DNA of 64,000 nt from Fragum whitleyi (Eukaryota; Mollusca; Bivalvia; Cardiida; Cardiidae): positions 23,577,526 through 23,641,525 of the forward strand of contig OX411545.1 in NCBI GenBank assembly GCA_948146395.1. Reading direction: 5' to 3'. The notes beneath the pieces are model-generated. The model had not been told where the DNA came from. It was given only the letters and a program-made list of their open reading frames with translations, and ran no database searches. Position numbers and translations under genes: made by a program. Shown here piece after piece: positions 39,101 to 54,100 of the stretch. Each line of letters begins with the position of its first letter. Positions within the stretch are counted from its first letter, which is position 1.

Positions 39101-42100
39101 TCTTGGGGACAATATACTGTAATACCCAATGGTTATTTCATTACAGTTATGTCTTTACAGTTAATCATGCAATAGATTGAAGCCTGATAATTTATTTACA
39201 TACATGTAATTAGCACAGATATAATACACAGCAAGTAATTCTAAGTTCTAAGTAAAATCACACAATAATCATGTTTCGATGTCATAAAAAATATTATGAA
39301 AAGGAAAACAATATTCAATGCAGGAGACTAACACATTAGTTCAGTGATTAAAAGCATTTATCAGCATCATTAAATTCAGTTTAGATATCATAATTATGGT
39401 CCCAAAAAATTTTCAAATAAAACACGAATTCCATACAAAATCACTATTTAACTAAGTAAGAAGCAAAAAATTCTAGCACAAAATCACACTAAAAAGACTC
39501 TCCTCTAGATCCTTTAGATATTTAGTATACTATTAAACCAAGGGATTTTTAAGCAGAATTTAAAAAAGCCAGCATTTCATCACAACTCAACTTCTTTCTT
39601 TTTACTACCTTAATATATGTAAACAGTTCAGGCACCTCCCTACATCCATTATTATGTTATGATTCCTTATGTGAATGTTTTGGGTATGGTAAGTCATAAT
39701 GTCTGCAAACAACTAAAACAGTGTTACTACAGTTTATTCCAGCGAAGATACAATGCTCTAGTACTCTTCAAACAGAATATACAAAACAGCCTAGCTCCTG
39801 TGGGCTATAACTTTTGATGTTCCAGACTCAAGGATTTAGTGCTAAACAGTTGTAACAGCCAAAACAATATATATCTAATTGCAGCAATTTGGTTGTTAAT
39901 TCATAGAATGAGAAAAAGGCTCAGAAGATGAACCTCATTTAATAGAATGAGTCTGCATGCAATTAATTTAATAACTCCCTTAATAGATATGAGAAACTTT
40001 TCCTTAACTCTGCTGCTGCAGCTGAAGGATTTCTATACAGGGGACGCCCCCCCCCCCCCCTCTCCCGCCATTCATGTGTTGAACCCGAGGTTCAACATAC
40101 AAATGGGGGGGGGGTCTCCTAAAATATGATTATTTTGACAGAATTTTTTCGTGAAACTGAATAAATTTGACTACAGAAAAGAATTCATTTTGATAGCTCA
40201 GTGCAAAACAGTTATAACTCCCTATGTGTTTATAGGGAGTTATAACTGTTTTGCGCCGAGCCATAAATTTGACACCCCAAAACCCCAAAACCCAATCTGG
40301 ATCTTCCACTGCTCTGGTATAAACTATTTTACATAGACTACTGAAACCATCTGCACCAGATGCAGGATTTCTGTAAATGGGTTTCAAATTTATCATTGTG
40401 ATGTTTTTTATCCTGTCATTTTCCTACCAATTACCAGTTTTTATTTAATTTCTGCACAATAATGAAATAATTGGGCTTGGCAAAGCAGTAGAAATATTAG
40501 AACCAAATAAAAGTTGTAATGAAAATTTAAGCATATTATCTCAAAGTTCACAAAGCCCAAGCACCATCTCATTTTAGAAAGATGAGCAAAAGTAGGCATA
40601 ATTTATTCTGCTATAATATTAGCAAACTCTAATTGAAAACAAGTTTAATTAATGAGAATCTTAATGTTTTCTCTTCCCACTAATTGAAACTCAAATAAGC
40701 ACTTTATTTCACTTTATTTTATATGGATTTCTTTTAATCCTGCTAAATTTACCCGTAAATTACATGATTCTAATATATAACATAAAATCAAAATTTACAA
40801 ACCTATCAAGTGAAAAGAATTGCGCATATTTGCTAATATCATCCCAAATGCTAAATCCATTTTTTTAATATTTTACTCTCTTTCCAACGAAGAAAATTCC
40901 TCTTTAGAAATATTTGTCTAATAATAGACTTTGAGCAAAAGCTTTCTACAGCACAGCCAGCTTCTTCAAATATTGAAGAACGTGGCACCCCCCATTGAAA
41001 GACCACATTTCAAACTTTTCCCAACTTGCTGGATTTCAAGATACCATATATGTAATGTGTTTATGAAACACCATTTTTTCCCGAAAAGTGGATTTTCTTA
41101 TACATAACCTTTATAAACAACCTTGACAATATAATAATTATAAAGCATATATCTATGGCGAAGTGCAAAACAGTTGTAACTGCCTATAAAAATATTGCAT
41201 AATACAATTGTTTTGCACTCAGACATTGAATTATATCAATAGGTTACCATAATTTGCCTTTAAAGACTATATAAATTAAAGATAAAATTAGCCTGTGATT
41301 GACAATTCCAACCATTTCAAATATGCGCAAAGCAAAGACTCTGGCTAGCCTGTGCAACCGCACAGTCTGACCACAGTCTTCGCTTTGTTCTATATAGTAG
41401 ATAAGGTTTTAAACCCTTCAGGCAGACAGTATTCTAATCATATAGTCTAGGCTGCACAGTGTATGACCATCACACATCTATGAAATTGTTCTAAATGTCA
41501 CGCAGAGGCTCAAATTATTTCCAGACCAAAACTACACCCATCCTTATTCTATGATTTTACCAGGTCTGCTTATTGAAATCATTCAATATCGAGAAATATT
41601 TCCTTTCTGAAAAATTACATTGACATTTAATGATATAATAATACAAAACAATTTTATAAAAGAAATATACAGTAATGCACATACTGATATTCAAGATAAT
41701 ACTTCTTGTGACAACCGAAATATACTGGGCAGTACATGTACCATAAAAGTTCTTACAGAACCTCATGTTATATTATAACACAATCCCCCTCTGACAAAAT
41801 CAATGTTGTGATAATTTTAACAGAGGGTCAATATAAATTTTTCAGACAAAATGTTAAGCTTTTATGTTAATAAAATCCTTACATAAATAGTTATTTGTTT
41901 AATTTTTTCTTTGGTCAAATAAATCATTTGATTCATTTTTTTCTTTAGATTTCTGAGTGTACTGTACCCTACAATAGTTAGGAGGCCTTCAAACCTCACT
42001 CCTTCACTATGGTAAATTGAATTCATTCATGAATCTCCTTTGGTTTTGATCTTGACTTTGAATTCATAGTAAATCACCAGTATTTCATACTTTTTGCCAT

Positions 42101-45100
42101 TAGTGACATCTGTAGCGTCTAATAAACCCCCTTGATAATTTACCCTGACCTTGATGACCTTGAATGACTTGTATTGAAGAGAAGAACCTTCTTGCCAAAT
42201 AAGAGATTTGTCACTCAAATACTGTTGAAGTAAATTCAAAATATTTAGTTCACAGGTTAAGTTTTCACAGACAGAAAGACACAAGTAAAAGAATAAGTCC
42301 CCTAGCTAATCATGCAGGGGCATAAAAAGGTGCATATTTATGAAATAATTTCATTTTCACGTTGATGAATAAAGATTGATGGAGGAGGAGTAATATGCAA
42401 AACGTAAAATCTGAGGGCAGAGCTCGAGAATTTTGCTTTGCATATAACTCCTCCCCCATCAGACTTTATTAATGGACACAGAAAGGCACTTTGGTAATAT
42501 GATGTCAAAAGTGTCAACGTTCACACTAAAGATGATGTATGATGTCATAAATGTGTGGAGCTATCTGTGTACACAGTAAAATACATGACATATGAATTTT
42601 ATTGCGAATACAGTTCAATGCTATTTCTTCTTATTTCAAAATGTGTTTTAGGCCATCATGTTATAATTAAAAGAAGTGGTAATGCCTTTCACATCATTAT
42701 TACAACTAAGTGGAACAAGAACTTTGGTTTTCATGAATGAATTGTGCATTCTACACAAATTAAAAACATATTCCATAACCAATACTATTTGAGCCTGAGT
42801 GTAAGATTTCCAACATTTCAAATGTGCGCCAAGCAAAGACACTGGTCAGTCTGTGCATTCGCACAGTCTGACCAGATTCTTCACTTAGCGCTCTGTAGAT
42901 AAAGAAGATATGAAAGAATCTTTAGACAATCAGGCAACTTTATAATTGCATTGTGTGGCTGTCAAGGTTGCTGAATGCTTGCACCTTATATACATGTCAA
43001 ATTGTTAGAAATATCACGCACAAGCTCATTAAACATTAACGGTACAGTCAAACCTATATTAAGCAAGCACCCAAGGGACATTCAAAAAGTGCTTGCTTAA
43101 TACAGGTCAATTTCTGTGTGAGGGGTTCATTTGGGAACCTTGTGGCTGCTTGCTTAAGAAAGGTTGCTTGCTGAAAACAGGTGGTCGCTAAGACAGGTTT
43201 GACTGTATTTCATAAAATAGCCCATAACCAAATGAACACATACAACACATACAACAATTGGAGATAATAATTGATATATAAATCACATAACAGTGAGATG
43301 GGAGTCCTATATGGCAGTGGAACTGTAATAGTTCTGCAATGTTTCGGAAGTAACATAAACCTAAACAGTATTAACCAAGGTTTCCAAATGTTTTCATTAG
43401 GAAACCTTGGTTAACATTGTGAAAGATCATGAGTTGTGAAATGTTGCAGAACTATGACAGGTTCACTATCTAAACCAATTACCCCAATTCCCTGCCATTC
43501 ATGCAAAAACTTACACCAACATTCAAGGAAAACATTTGAAAGATAAAATTATTTGTGAGAAGGAAATTTTCCATGTCTCACAATATTTTCTACTACTTTA
43601 TATACTTAATCTATTCAATTACTTGCTCTTTTATTTAAAGGCTATATGAATCCTATTTTAAAAAGTTTTTGTCAAGCAATGCCTTTTGCATGTGCCCTTC
43701 TGGTGATCAACATCATATTGAGGACTAAGTAATTCAAAGTATCTGTGCATTGTGCAATGTTTGTTGGAAGACTAGCCATTTCAACTTGAAATGTAGACCA
43801 TCACCGTACACTTTCACTACTCGTCATGATGAATTATAATCTTGTAAAAAATCTTGTCAAAATTGCATAGAAATCAAAGGACTGAAAACACTTGATGCCT
43901 TTCTTGTGAAATAGCATTTCTCTTGAAAAAAATAATTGTTTAGACTTTTCTGATTCCAAAAAGAAATTCAGGAGGTATTAAGTTAAAAATTAGATCAGAG
44001 TGCACGTATGTGCAGGCTGAACTTTGTTATACCTCCTGCCAAAGCAGGAATATTCCTGGTTCAGCATGACTAGAGTTAAAGTTACTATAATATATGATAT
44101 GGGTGTAACTTCGAAATAACTCTTGTTCTTTCTTTATAAATAGAAACTGTCACTCAAATATGTTGAACCTCCTAAGCAAGAGTAACTCTTCAGGTTCACT
44201 TCATTATGGTAACCTAACCATATCTCTCAGGCAGTTGGCTCTTTACATTAAAATTTATATTGAGATATAGTTCTGCAAGAAAGAGTGAGGTTCGAGAAAC
44301 TGTTATCTCCTATCATTTTCAATGTAAAATTGATCTTTGATCACTCACTTGAAATTGCAGGTCTATACCTAATGACACTTATAAAAGGGACATAGAGATT
44401 AAAAAGCAAAGTTCTGGGTTACAATCTAAATATCAAACATTGTATCTATAGTTACTACAAGCTATAGCCACTGTCATAGCGCAGATGGTAGCATATCTGA
44501 CTGTCAATGTAGGGGTACAGGGTTTGATCCCTGATGACGGCACTCATTTTTTCTGACTATTTGTCTCTCACCAAAGGGTTGAAAATTGTAGACCTATGTG
44601 AGATAGCAGCTGGAGGCTAGGAAAGGGTGTATTGGTAGTACTGGTGATATACCAGAAATCCATTGTTACGTGCTCAAGCCTGTGCAATATAACTGAAAGA
44701 TTGTTGAAATGGCATAAAACTCATTCAAATAAAACTACTAGCTGTAGGTGTTCAAGCTATAGCTACAATGTTTTGGTCACTAAGCATCAAATAAATTGTT
44801 TGAGTTTGTTGAATGAGACTTTTATCTAACATGACTTATGTAGGTTGCAACAATCATTATATAACAAGAGCCATGTTGGACATGGGCATAAGTCCCCTAC
44901 CGGCTTTGTTTGTCTCAATGTTTTCCCACGCAAATTCTATCAGGGACGTCAAAACCAGGTCTTGTTAAAGGGTTAAACAAGACTTACATGAGTTGTTGTC
45001 TCTGCTGTGCCCACTATACAATTCATGGAAGCAATAGACAGATGCAAGAAATAGTATCAATAACAGTTACCTTGTCTGATCCAAGATGTTTTTCTTCAGT

Positions 45101-48100
45101 CTTGTTGGTAAGAAATGAGAACTTTCACTGGAGGTGATTAATACTGCTGCATCACCACCCTGACTAACATGGCTTATAAATTTTTTTACATTTTAAAACA
45201 GGTTTCATCAAGTTAGCTTGCTTAGTTATTAAGTTATTGCAGGATCCATTTTTTGCCATATTTTCACTATTTCCGTTACCATAGCAACCGCACTTTTTGT
45301 CAAAGAACAAAGATAAAATGATGTGCATAATCTACACATTGCCATCTAGTCATATACCAAGTCTCATCAAATTAGCTTGTTTACTTATTAACTTATCGCA
45401 GGATCCAATATTTTTTGCCATATTTTCACTATTTCCGTAACCATAGCAACAACAATTTCAGTCTAAAAACAAAAATAAAATGATGTGCATAATCTACACA
45501 TTGCCATCTAGTCATATACCAAGTCTCATCAAACTAGCTTGCTTAGTTATTATCTTATCGCAGGATCCCATTTTTGGCCATATTTTCACTATTTCTGTAA
45601 CCATAGCAACCTCAATTTAAGTCGAAAAACAAAAATAAAATGATGTGCATAATCTACACATTGCCATCTAGTCATATACCAAGTCTCATCAAATTAGCTT
45701 GCTTACTTATTAACTTATCGCAGGATCCCATTTTTTGCCATATTTTCACTATTTCCGTAACCATAGCAACCTCAATTTAAGTCGAAAAACAAAAATAAAA
45801 TGATGTGCATAATCTACACATTGCCATCTAGTCATATACCAACTTTCATCAAAAACGCTTGCTTAGTTATTAAGTTATCGCGGGATCCAGATTTGAGCGG
45901 ACAGACGGACGGACGGACGGACAGACGGACGGACAGACGGAGGGCAAACCTATAGTCCCCTCCGGTGTGAACACCGGTAGGGGACTAACTAGACTTGTTG
46001 GCTAAGCGCAAAACAGTTGTAACTCCCTAACTCTCTTTTGCCCTGAGCCAGCGTGGTGGCATCACACAAAACTAGAAAGCCATGAATGGCTTGAGTCACT
46101 CCACAGGCTTGAAATTCTTGTAATAGAAAATCTAGTTTTGACTAGATTTTAAGATATTTTGGGTTCTACGGATGTTGAAATGATTTTCAAAGTTTCCACA
46201 ATTTAACATATAGAGAAATGACCTATGCCAATAAAAAACATATTTTTCATCCAATGACAATAATTTTGCATGATAATGGGTCACCCAAGGATCATACTAT
46301 TGAAGTTTGATTGATATCCATCCATTTTCAAAGTTTCCACTATATAACATATAGCGAAATTACCTCTGCCCATAAAATACAAATTTTTTATCCGATCACA
46401 ATAATTTTTGGTAGACTGATAAAGGGTCAATCAAGGATCATTCCAGTGAAATTTGATTGATATCCATCAATTCCATCCTGAGAAAATGATGTTCAAAGTT
46501 TCCACTATATAACATATTGAGAAATGACCTCCACCCATAATATACATATTTTCCATCCAATCACAATAATTTTTAGTAGACTGATAAAGGGTCACCCAAG
46601 GATCATTCATGTAAAATTTGGTTGATATTTATCAGTTAGATTCTGAGAAAATGATTTTCAAAGTTTCCACAATATAATATATATAGAAATGACCTCCGTC
46701 AATAATATATATATTTTTCATCCGATCACAGTAGTTTTTTGTAGACTGATTAAGGGTCACCAAAGGATCATTCATGTAAAATTTGGTTGATATCTATCAA
46801 TTAGATTCTGAGAAAATGATTTTCAAAGTTTCCACTATATAATATATATAGAAATGACCTCCGCCCATAAAATATATATTTTTCATCCGATCACAATAAT
46901 TTTTGGTAGACAGATAAAGAGTCACCCAAGGATCATTCATGTAAAATTTAATTGGTATCCATCAATTAGAACCTGAGAAAACTCACTTTTTACCATATTT
47001 GGAAATTAGCCACGCCCATTAAATCCATGTTTTTCATTGGATCAAAATTTCTTGAAAAACTTTGAAAGAGGGTCACCCAAGGATCATTCCTGTGAAGTTT
47101 GGTTGAAATTCATCCAGTAGTTTCTGAGAAGAAGATTTTTAAAGAAAAAGTTTACGACCGGACGCACGGATGCACTGACGCACGGACGGACGGACAGACG
47201 GACGCACGACGGAAACAACGCCATGACAATAGCCCCAGTGGCTTTCAGCCAGTGGAGCTAACTTAAGCACCACCTACGGGTGCCTATGCTGGGATGTTGG
47301 GTCCTGGATAGTTACTAAGTAGATACAAAATCAGTGTCAAAAGGGGGCATACGAAATACAATCTAGAATTATCCCTCTTGATAGTATAGGTTTCTCTTTT
47401 CATGGTGAACATGTGTGCCAAGTTTCAAGTGAATGCCATTCCTTGAACCAGAAACGAGAGATATCACAAAATGTCAAAGTTTACACATGGCAGCGACAAT
47501 GACAATGATGACAATGACACCAAGGCTATTGCAATACCTCAGGTTTTCTCTGAAAACACTCAAGGCACTTATTAACCCTTGTCAATCTGATCCCGGAATA
47601 TTCCTGCTTTGGCAGGAGCTATAGACAAACATCAGCCTGCACATATGTACAGTCAGATGTTAGTTTACACCACCTGTTTCTCACTTTCAAACCATAATTG
47701 TCAATAGATTTAGTTTTTCAAATAAAAATTGACCTTTAGTCGGTACTTTCAGTGCTTTTTGTCCTTTAATTTAGATGCAAATATTTAGCCAAAATCTATT
47801 CAGCATGTCAAGGGTTAACACAGAGTGGATGATCTAGTGCTCTAATGCAGGTGCAATTGGTGCATACATTAAACAAATCAAGCAGCCTGACACCACACAA
47901 CAAAGTGGGATTACATTTACCTTGGACATTCTTGAAGGCATGCTGGACTGAAATTAGTTACACACATTATATTACAAAGATAAATCATACACCAAGGGGT
48001 CAGCATAAAACTATTGTAAGTGTCTATATATTTATAGGCATTTACAACAGTTTTGCTCTTATCCCTTGACATGTATCACACTACATGCTACAAACAAAAG

Positions 48101-51100
48101 CCAACTAACAATGTTCATGAATAAGTTATTTAAAGGGAAACAACTATGAAATCAATACATGTATCAGTCTACCCATTGAGTTTCCTCCCTTTGTACATAG
48201 CTATATACTGCACCTGTTCTATATAACATGCACCTAAAACATGTGTTATTTCAGATAAAATTCTGGTTTATCTATTAAAACATCATGCAGGAAGGTATTT
48301 ACAGAATTTACAGAAAGTGACAGAAAAAAGCCAACTTTCCCTGTATCCTTGATTAAAAAAACATTATTCTTATTTCCATGACATAAAAATATATGATAGA
48401 GAACATTTTGTATTTATACTTGGAAAGAAAGTAATCTCTAACTTTGATAAAACATGTTTTAAAGAATCATTGCCATACACAGATCAAGAAATTTTTCTCA
48501 AAGAAATCCAACTAAAATGTTCTCGTTTTTATCATTGGGCCCTGATATTCATCAGTAGGTGGGCAATATGCTGTAACTACAGCTTGATAAAGCTGTAGTT
48601 ACAACATTTGAGTCACACTGTGACACACTTTGACTTTTGGCTTTCATAATATTTAACAATATTTTTCCTACAATTCCACCCAATCTAGATCTGCCCATGG
48701 CTAGGCACATAATAAAAAGATCATAAATGTAATAATAAGCAAAATGAGGCTGATCCAGAGCTGATCATTGTCTTAGTTCTCACAATTTCTAATACAAATA
48801 GTTGTTTTTCTGCTGGTGGGGCTGATTTGAACTCTTGTTGATTGACAGGACCAGACACAAAAGTGATCCATTTTCATAATAAGCAGGAGTAGATATTACT
48901 AGGCATTCACAGATGGAAATCAGAGTAGGTTCCATGGAAACTGAGAGTTTAATTACTACAAAAATATTTCATGTTAGTATAGTGTGAAATTATTGACATG
49001 ACTTGACCTTTATGCAATGAATGAATTATCCAATGAATACATTTATCATCGAGGGTAGCCGAAAGCTTTCGAAAAACATCGTAAATCCGGGTAATGTGTG
49101 GGGTTTAAACATGTTTGTATAATGTAATAGGAGCAATACACACTGTTTGACCGTGTGGTCGAGAGGTCTAGTCTGATGACTACGGGTGCAGGGACCATGA
49201 GTTCGAATCTGCTTTCATCCAACTGTTTATTTTTTTTTTTTCTTTTTCCTGTTAGTCCCATTTGACTAGTAATCTCGTGTTTGAATATCAAAAATTGGTT
49301 TGCACAGCGCGTTTCATTTATCGCATTCTATCTCCTGAACTCATATATGAAAAACACAAGACGCTGTCAAATGGCCTAGAGGGCAAATTTGGTTGATAAC
49401 CGAAGACATAGGCCTATATGGGATTAGCAACTGGAGTCTCGGAAGAATTGTCGTGGTAGTATTCGTAAGAGAAATACCAGGCATCCACAATTAAGCGTTC
49501 CAGACCCGCAACATGACCGAAAAAATATTAAAAGAGGCGTTAAACCCCATTCAAACAAATAAAACAAAAAGAAGCCAATGGGCAAAACAAATAGTTTATA
49601 ACATACAGCAAATCTCTTTGAGAATCGAGTGATCTTCAACATTATTAAAAAAAAATCTATAAAATGGATTGAAACTTAGAAAAAAAAAATAATTATGCTG
49701 TCATAGTGACTCGAACCACCGTATTTCGTCTTCTGAAGCTTTACTCTTTCTACGTACCATGACAAGTGTCTACTCATCTCAGTGTCATTTAATAGCTATA
49801 ATAATGAAACTTTCACGAAGTTAAACGAGACCTAACGGAGATATCATGTGACAGTCAGTCTAGCATGTAATGTACGAGGGGTTATCAAAAAGTTCTGAGA
49901 CAATTGCAATATCTTTTTTATCATTCATCAGATATTGATGAAACTGTAAATAATTTTTCGTATGGATGTGAGTGCTTATTAAACAAACATGCAACCAAAT
50001 ACGACTAAGTGTTTGTTAAAAAAACGTCGCTATGGAAACCGAATGATGTGCTTTCGGGGCACTTTAAATTTCAAACTCACCGTTGAGAAAGAAGTTCCTC
50101 CAAAACACGCAATACACAAGTGATTTGAAAAATTCAAGTTGTGTTGAAATAAGCATTGAATGCTTAACAAGTGTACTTGCAACCATGGGGTTAACTTAAA
50201 AAGGTTCGATACAGGAAGAGGTCTAATCAACCAATACGACGTTATTTTTTCGGAAAGAACGTAACGTCGGGGCACTTGATTTGGTAATTACAAGTAATAT
50301 GGGTTATTGTTTTAATAGAACGCGGTTTATTGCACTCACAATGTGTCTCAAGTTGAACAAAGAATGTCAAAATTAAATTCCTCAGCACCAATTCTGGGGT
50401 TGTGTTATTTAAATGTAATCGAAGACTGATTACTATGCATCTTCTGTTTGAAATATATAATGCGTTTAAAGTGGAAATCTAGAGTCTATTATGAACATTT
50501 GTCGCAAATCTCAAACAGCCATCTTTTTAATCACTTTTGCATGAAAGAGTTGTATGTACTTATGAATATGTGCGCTGACATTTTGAGAGGATATAATTGT
50601 GGGACTTGATAGGAGTTTACAGTTTGTAACTTGTAAAACATTGCTGACAAAAGCAATCAAGAGGGAGTCTGACGTTCATTACGTCACCATTTTGCCCCGA
50701 GACGCCGCACCCATCCCAATTTAATTTGACATGGAATTGAGTGTACTCATGCTATTCTACTGAAACTTGGTAAATTTGTAGTCAGAAGACATATAATTCA
50801 ACTCATACAATTTTCTAAGTCGTCGGATATCTACGATAGAAAATATGATTACTGTCTCAAAACTTTTTGATAGCCCCTCGTATGCTAATAGAGGTTACGG
50901 TCAGTCATGTCAATGTTTTCACACTATATATAAAAATAGCCTTTTATAATAACTTAGTAACAAACCATGGAATAGAATATAGCAAAGGGTTGGTAACAAA
51001 TCATTGTAAATGGGTATACATTGTGTATGAGTTGATACGATGGTTTTGCAATAACCAATTATTAGGTTAAACAGACTCCTGAAGTATGTTACTAGTCTGT

Positions 51101-54100
51101 TAGAATAATGACTCACTAGGAATTCACCTATCAGTGAATGAATAATGAGGGAGTAACTTTTCTCTTATTCATTCCCACAATCTGTTACACTTACTTTTAA
51201 AATCTTTGTTTAAAAACTCAGCTCCTAAATATCATTACAATAAAGTAGTCCAAAATGTTTTACTTTGAGAAAATACTGGCCAAAGATCTCTCATAAATTG
51301 TTTCTTTCCTTCCTATACATAAACTGAATAAAAACTAAATATTAGCCAGGTCTAGGTAAATGGGTTAAAGGTAGATTCAGGTAATTTCTCAGACATCTTG
51401 AATCAATGCCAGGCTTTTTGACTTAATTATTAGCAAATCTGGCCTACTGAGATGGGAGGAAGGGAAGAAAATTAGACTTATCATTTGGTTTAATTTTTAC
51501 ATCCTTACCAGATGACAAAATTTAGGAGCAATACTGATTGAGAGAAGTTGAAGTCCTCTGCTTGCCTAATTGATAATTAACCCTTATATCCAGCCAAAGT
51601 AAATTGATAATCAACCCGTATCCAGCCAAAATTATTTTGTTTCAAATAAATTACCAATATTTGGGACGTCTAAAAAACAGTCTAGCTCAAGCTTTTCCCA
51701 CAATAAGAAGATCGCAAACACTCAATGTGAGCTTAGATTAGACTGCACACCTGTGTGGACTGAACTAAGGCTATACTCAGAGGTACAGATGAAAGGGGGT
51801 AAAGCTAATCTAAAATCTTCATTTCCCAATGTAACCCTGTGTTGTGAGTACTCATTTTAATTGTCTCGACATGATGATTCCAATGAGTACCAACAGCAAA
51901 GAGTTTGTGTGTTGACTTTTGAAATACTTTGATCTAAAATCCCTCTAGCTATGTATTCTCTCTGCCTGAGCCATGTCTAGAACGGAATTATATCATGATA
52001 AGTGATAATAATACAGTACTCGACTTGGTCAATTTTTTTCAATTAGAAACCAATACAGAAATAATAAACAACACCAAATTATTTATTTGTATAGACAGGG
52101 AAAGGGATAGAAGACCTGAGATGAACTGTAACATTATAGGTGCTGGAAAAAACACCTGTTTTTTGTTCCTATATTTTCTGGTAACTTCAAATACAAGTAT
52201 TTTACTAAACCCTCTAGGTGCTTTGATTTTTTTTTTCAACAAGTGTTTTTTAATTGCTTGAATCTTGGCACAAAAGTAGTTAGCCTGAAGACAATGGCAC
52301 TCAATGAATCCAATACCACAATTTTCACAATGCTCCTCTCAATTTAACCCTTGGCATGCTGAATATAAACGTTGGCAAAAATTGCATCAAAATCAAAGTA
52401 CTGAAGGTAATGGATGCACTAACAGTTAGGTGGTATAAACTTTGATCAGGCTGCACATATGTGTAAACTTATCTTGGTCTATACCCCCTGCCAAAGCAGG
52501 AATATCCCGGAATTGTCATGAAAAGGGTTAAAATACTTTGTAACGGACAAAGAAAAATTGGCAAAACATCCCAGAAATGGAATATTCTTTCATTTTTGTG
52601 AGTTTAATTTTCTGGATAAGCTTAACCCTTGTCATGCTGAACCCTGAATATTCCTGCTTTGGTAGGAGGGATAGACAAAGATCAGCCTGCACATACATGA
52701 AGTCTAATCTTAGTCTTTCCAACCTGCTTTTCCTCATAAGTCAGAATAGTTTAGATATTATAATCTAAAAATAAATACAGTCTAACATTTAGTGCATCCA
52801 GTGCTATCAGTACTTTGATCCTATTACAATTTCGCAAAGACTTAATTAAGAATGACAAGGGTCAAGATTTACTGTTTGCAATGTGATCTTTGTCTGCTCT
52901 ATATACAAGATAACATTTGATGTTATGTAGACCATGGTAAGGGTAATTAAATCAGGGATTAACATGTCCCTACTGATCCCGTGCTAATCTTTCTATGGTC
53001 TATTAGAAAATGAAATGATAATCCTATTATACTCTAATGAAATCTGAGGAGTCACAGTGGCTCTTCGTTTTGAATTTAACCAGTCAAAATGGCTCACTAC
53101 AGAGTACAGGGGTTTGGGATTCCCATGTCTGACTACTTTTTGCCACTTGTCCATGAACAAGTAAATAACATGACATCAGAATGGTACTAAATAGATCTAA
53201 AAGATTGAATATCATAATATTAATATCAAAGGGTAGAAAACATTGTTTTTAATGAAGAAAATACTTAAGGACAGCATTTACTTCTTTAATAAACAACATT
53301 TTCTCAAAATTGATTGATATTCTTTTTCAATGACACTTTATTTTTGATAAGGGACAAGTAGAAATTCATCTAAGATCTTTAACTTGTCAGGGGACAAGTG
53401 TAGCAATTCTGTTTTTCCACATCTTCAACCCTGGTCATGCCTGTTCATGGTTTAAAAACCTTTAAAAAATTGTCATAGAATAAGAGGGCTGAAAGTACTG
53501 GATACATTAACACTATATATCAAAAATATCATTTTTAAAAAAATTCTGGTTTAAAGAAGGAAAGTCAGTTCGAATAGACTAAGATTGCAGACTGCACTTG
53601 AGCGAAGCCTGAGGTGCATTTCTTAGATTAAGCTTCTTAAGAATCTTATGAAGATTTTTAAGATGTAGATTAAGATTTTTAAGCAACTCAATAAGAATCT
53701 TAAGATATCTTAATGAGGAAGTGAAGATAGTTTTGCATTGGCTTAAAACGAGTAGCCTTGACGAGGTTGATTGTGCACTCAAAATATTGAAAATCATTTC
53801 TTATGGCATCTTAAAATCTTATTTAGCAGTATTTTTCATCTTTCTTTAAAAAAAAATGCACCTCAGGTCTTTGTCTATGCCACCTTCCAAAGCAGGAATA
53901 TTTGGAGTTCAGTCTGACAAGGGTTATCTTAAAGATAATTTGCCCCTTTTTAGGTATTTTGGATGAGGTTGCAATATTTTGATTTAATTAACCATTCCAT
54001 TTATTTCATTGATGTCCTCTCAGTGCTTAGATATTGTAGGTGCCTATACATCGTTAAGGCACTTACAACATTTTGGCACTGCAAATAATTGATGATTATG

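Larger units (their letters stand above)
39072..47920 (-). other. Intron 3
   Basis: 8849 bp holding the C/G hairpin, SB-5, SB-6, both M6 copies, the 42367-42471 inverted repeat, M5-a, M3-d, M4, SINE S1, types III and IV, SB-7, type VI-c and an M4 fragment. 42027-42317 ends ATGCAGGGGCATAAAAA like a diverged type II. 39100-40040, 40270-41150 and 41400-42020 show no gene or recognised element. Confidence 0.75.

Noticed and set aside
44464..44545. tRNA genes at 44464, 49140, 56064 and 61250
   Set aside because: B-boxes are present but cloverleaf stems do not close, and all are followed by a shared SINE body.
49875..50880. Functional mariner transposase
   Set aside because: No frame with a D..D signature; the longest frames are about 80 codons and show no recognisable catalytic region.
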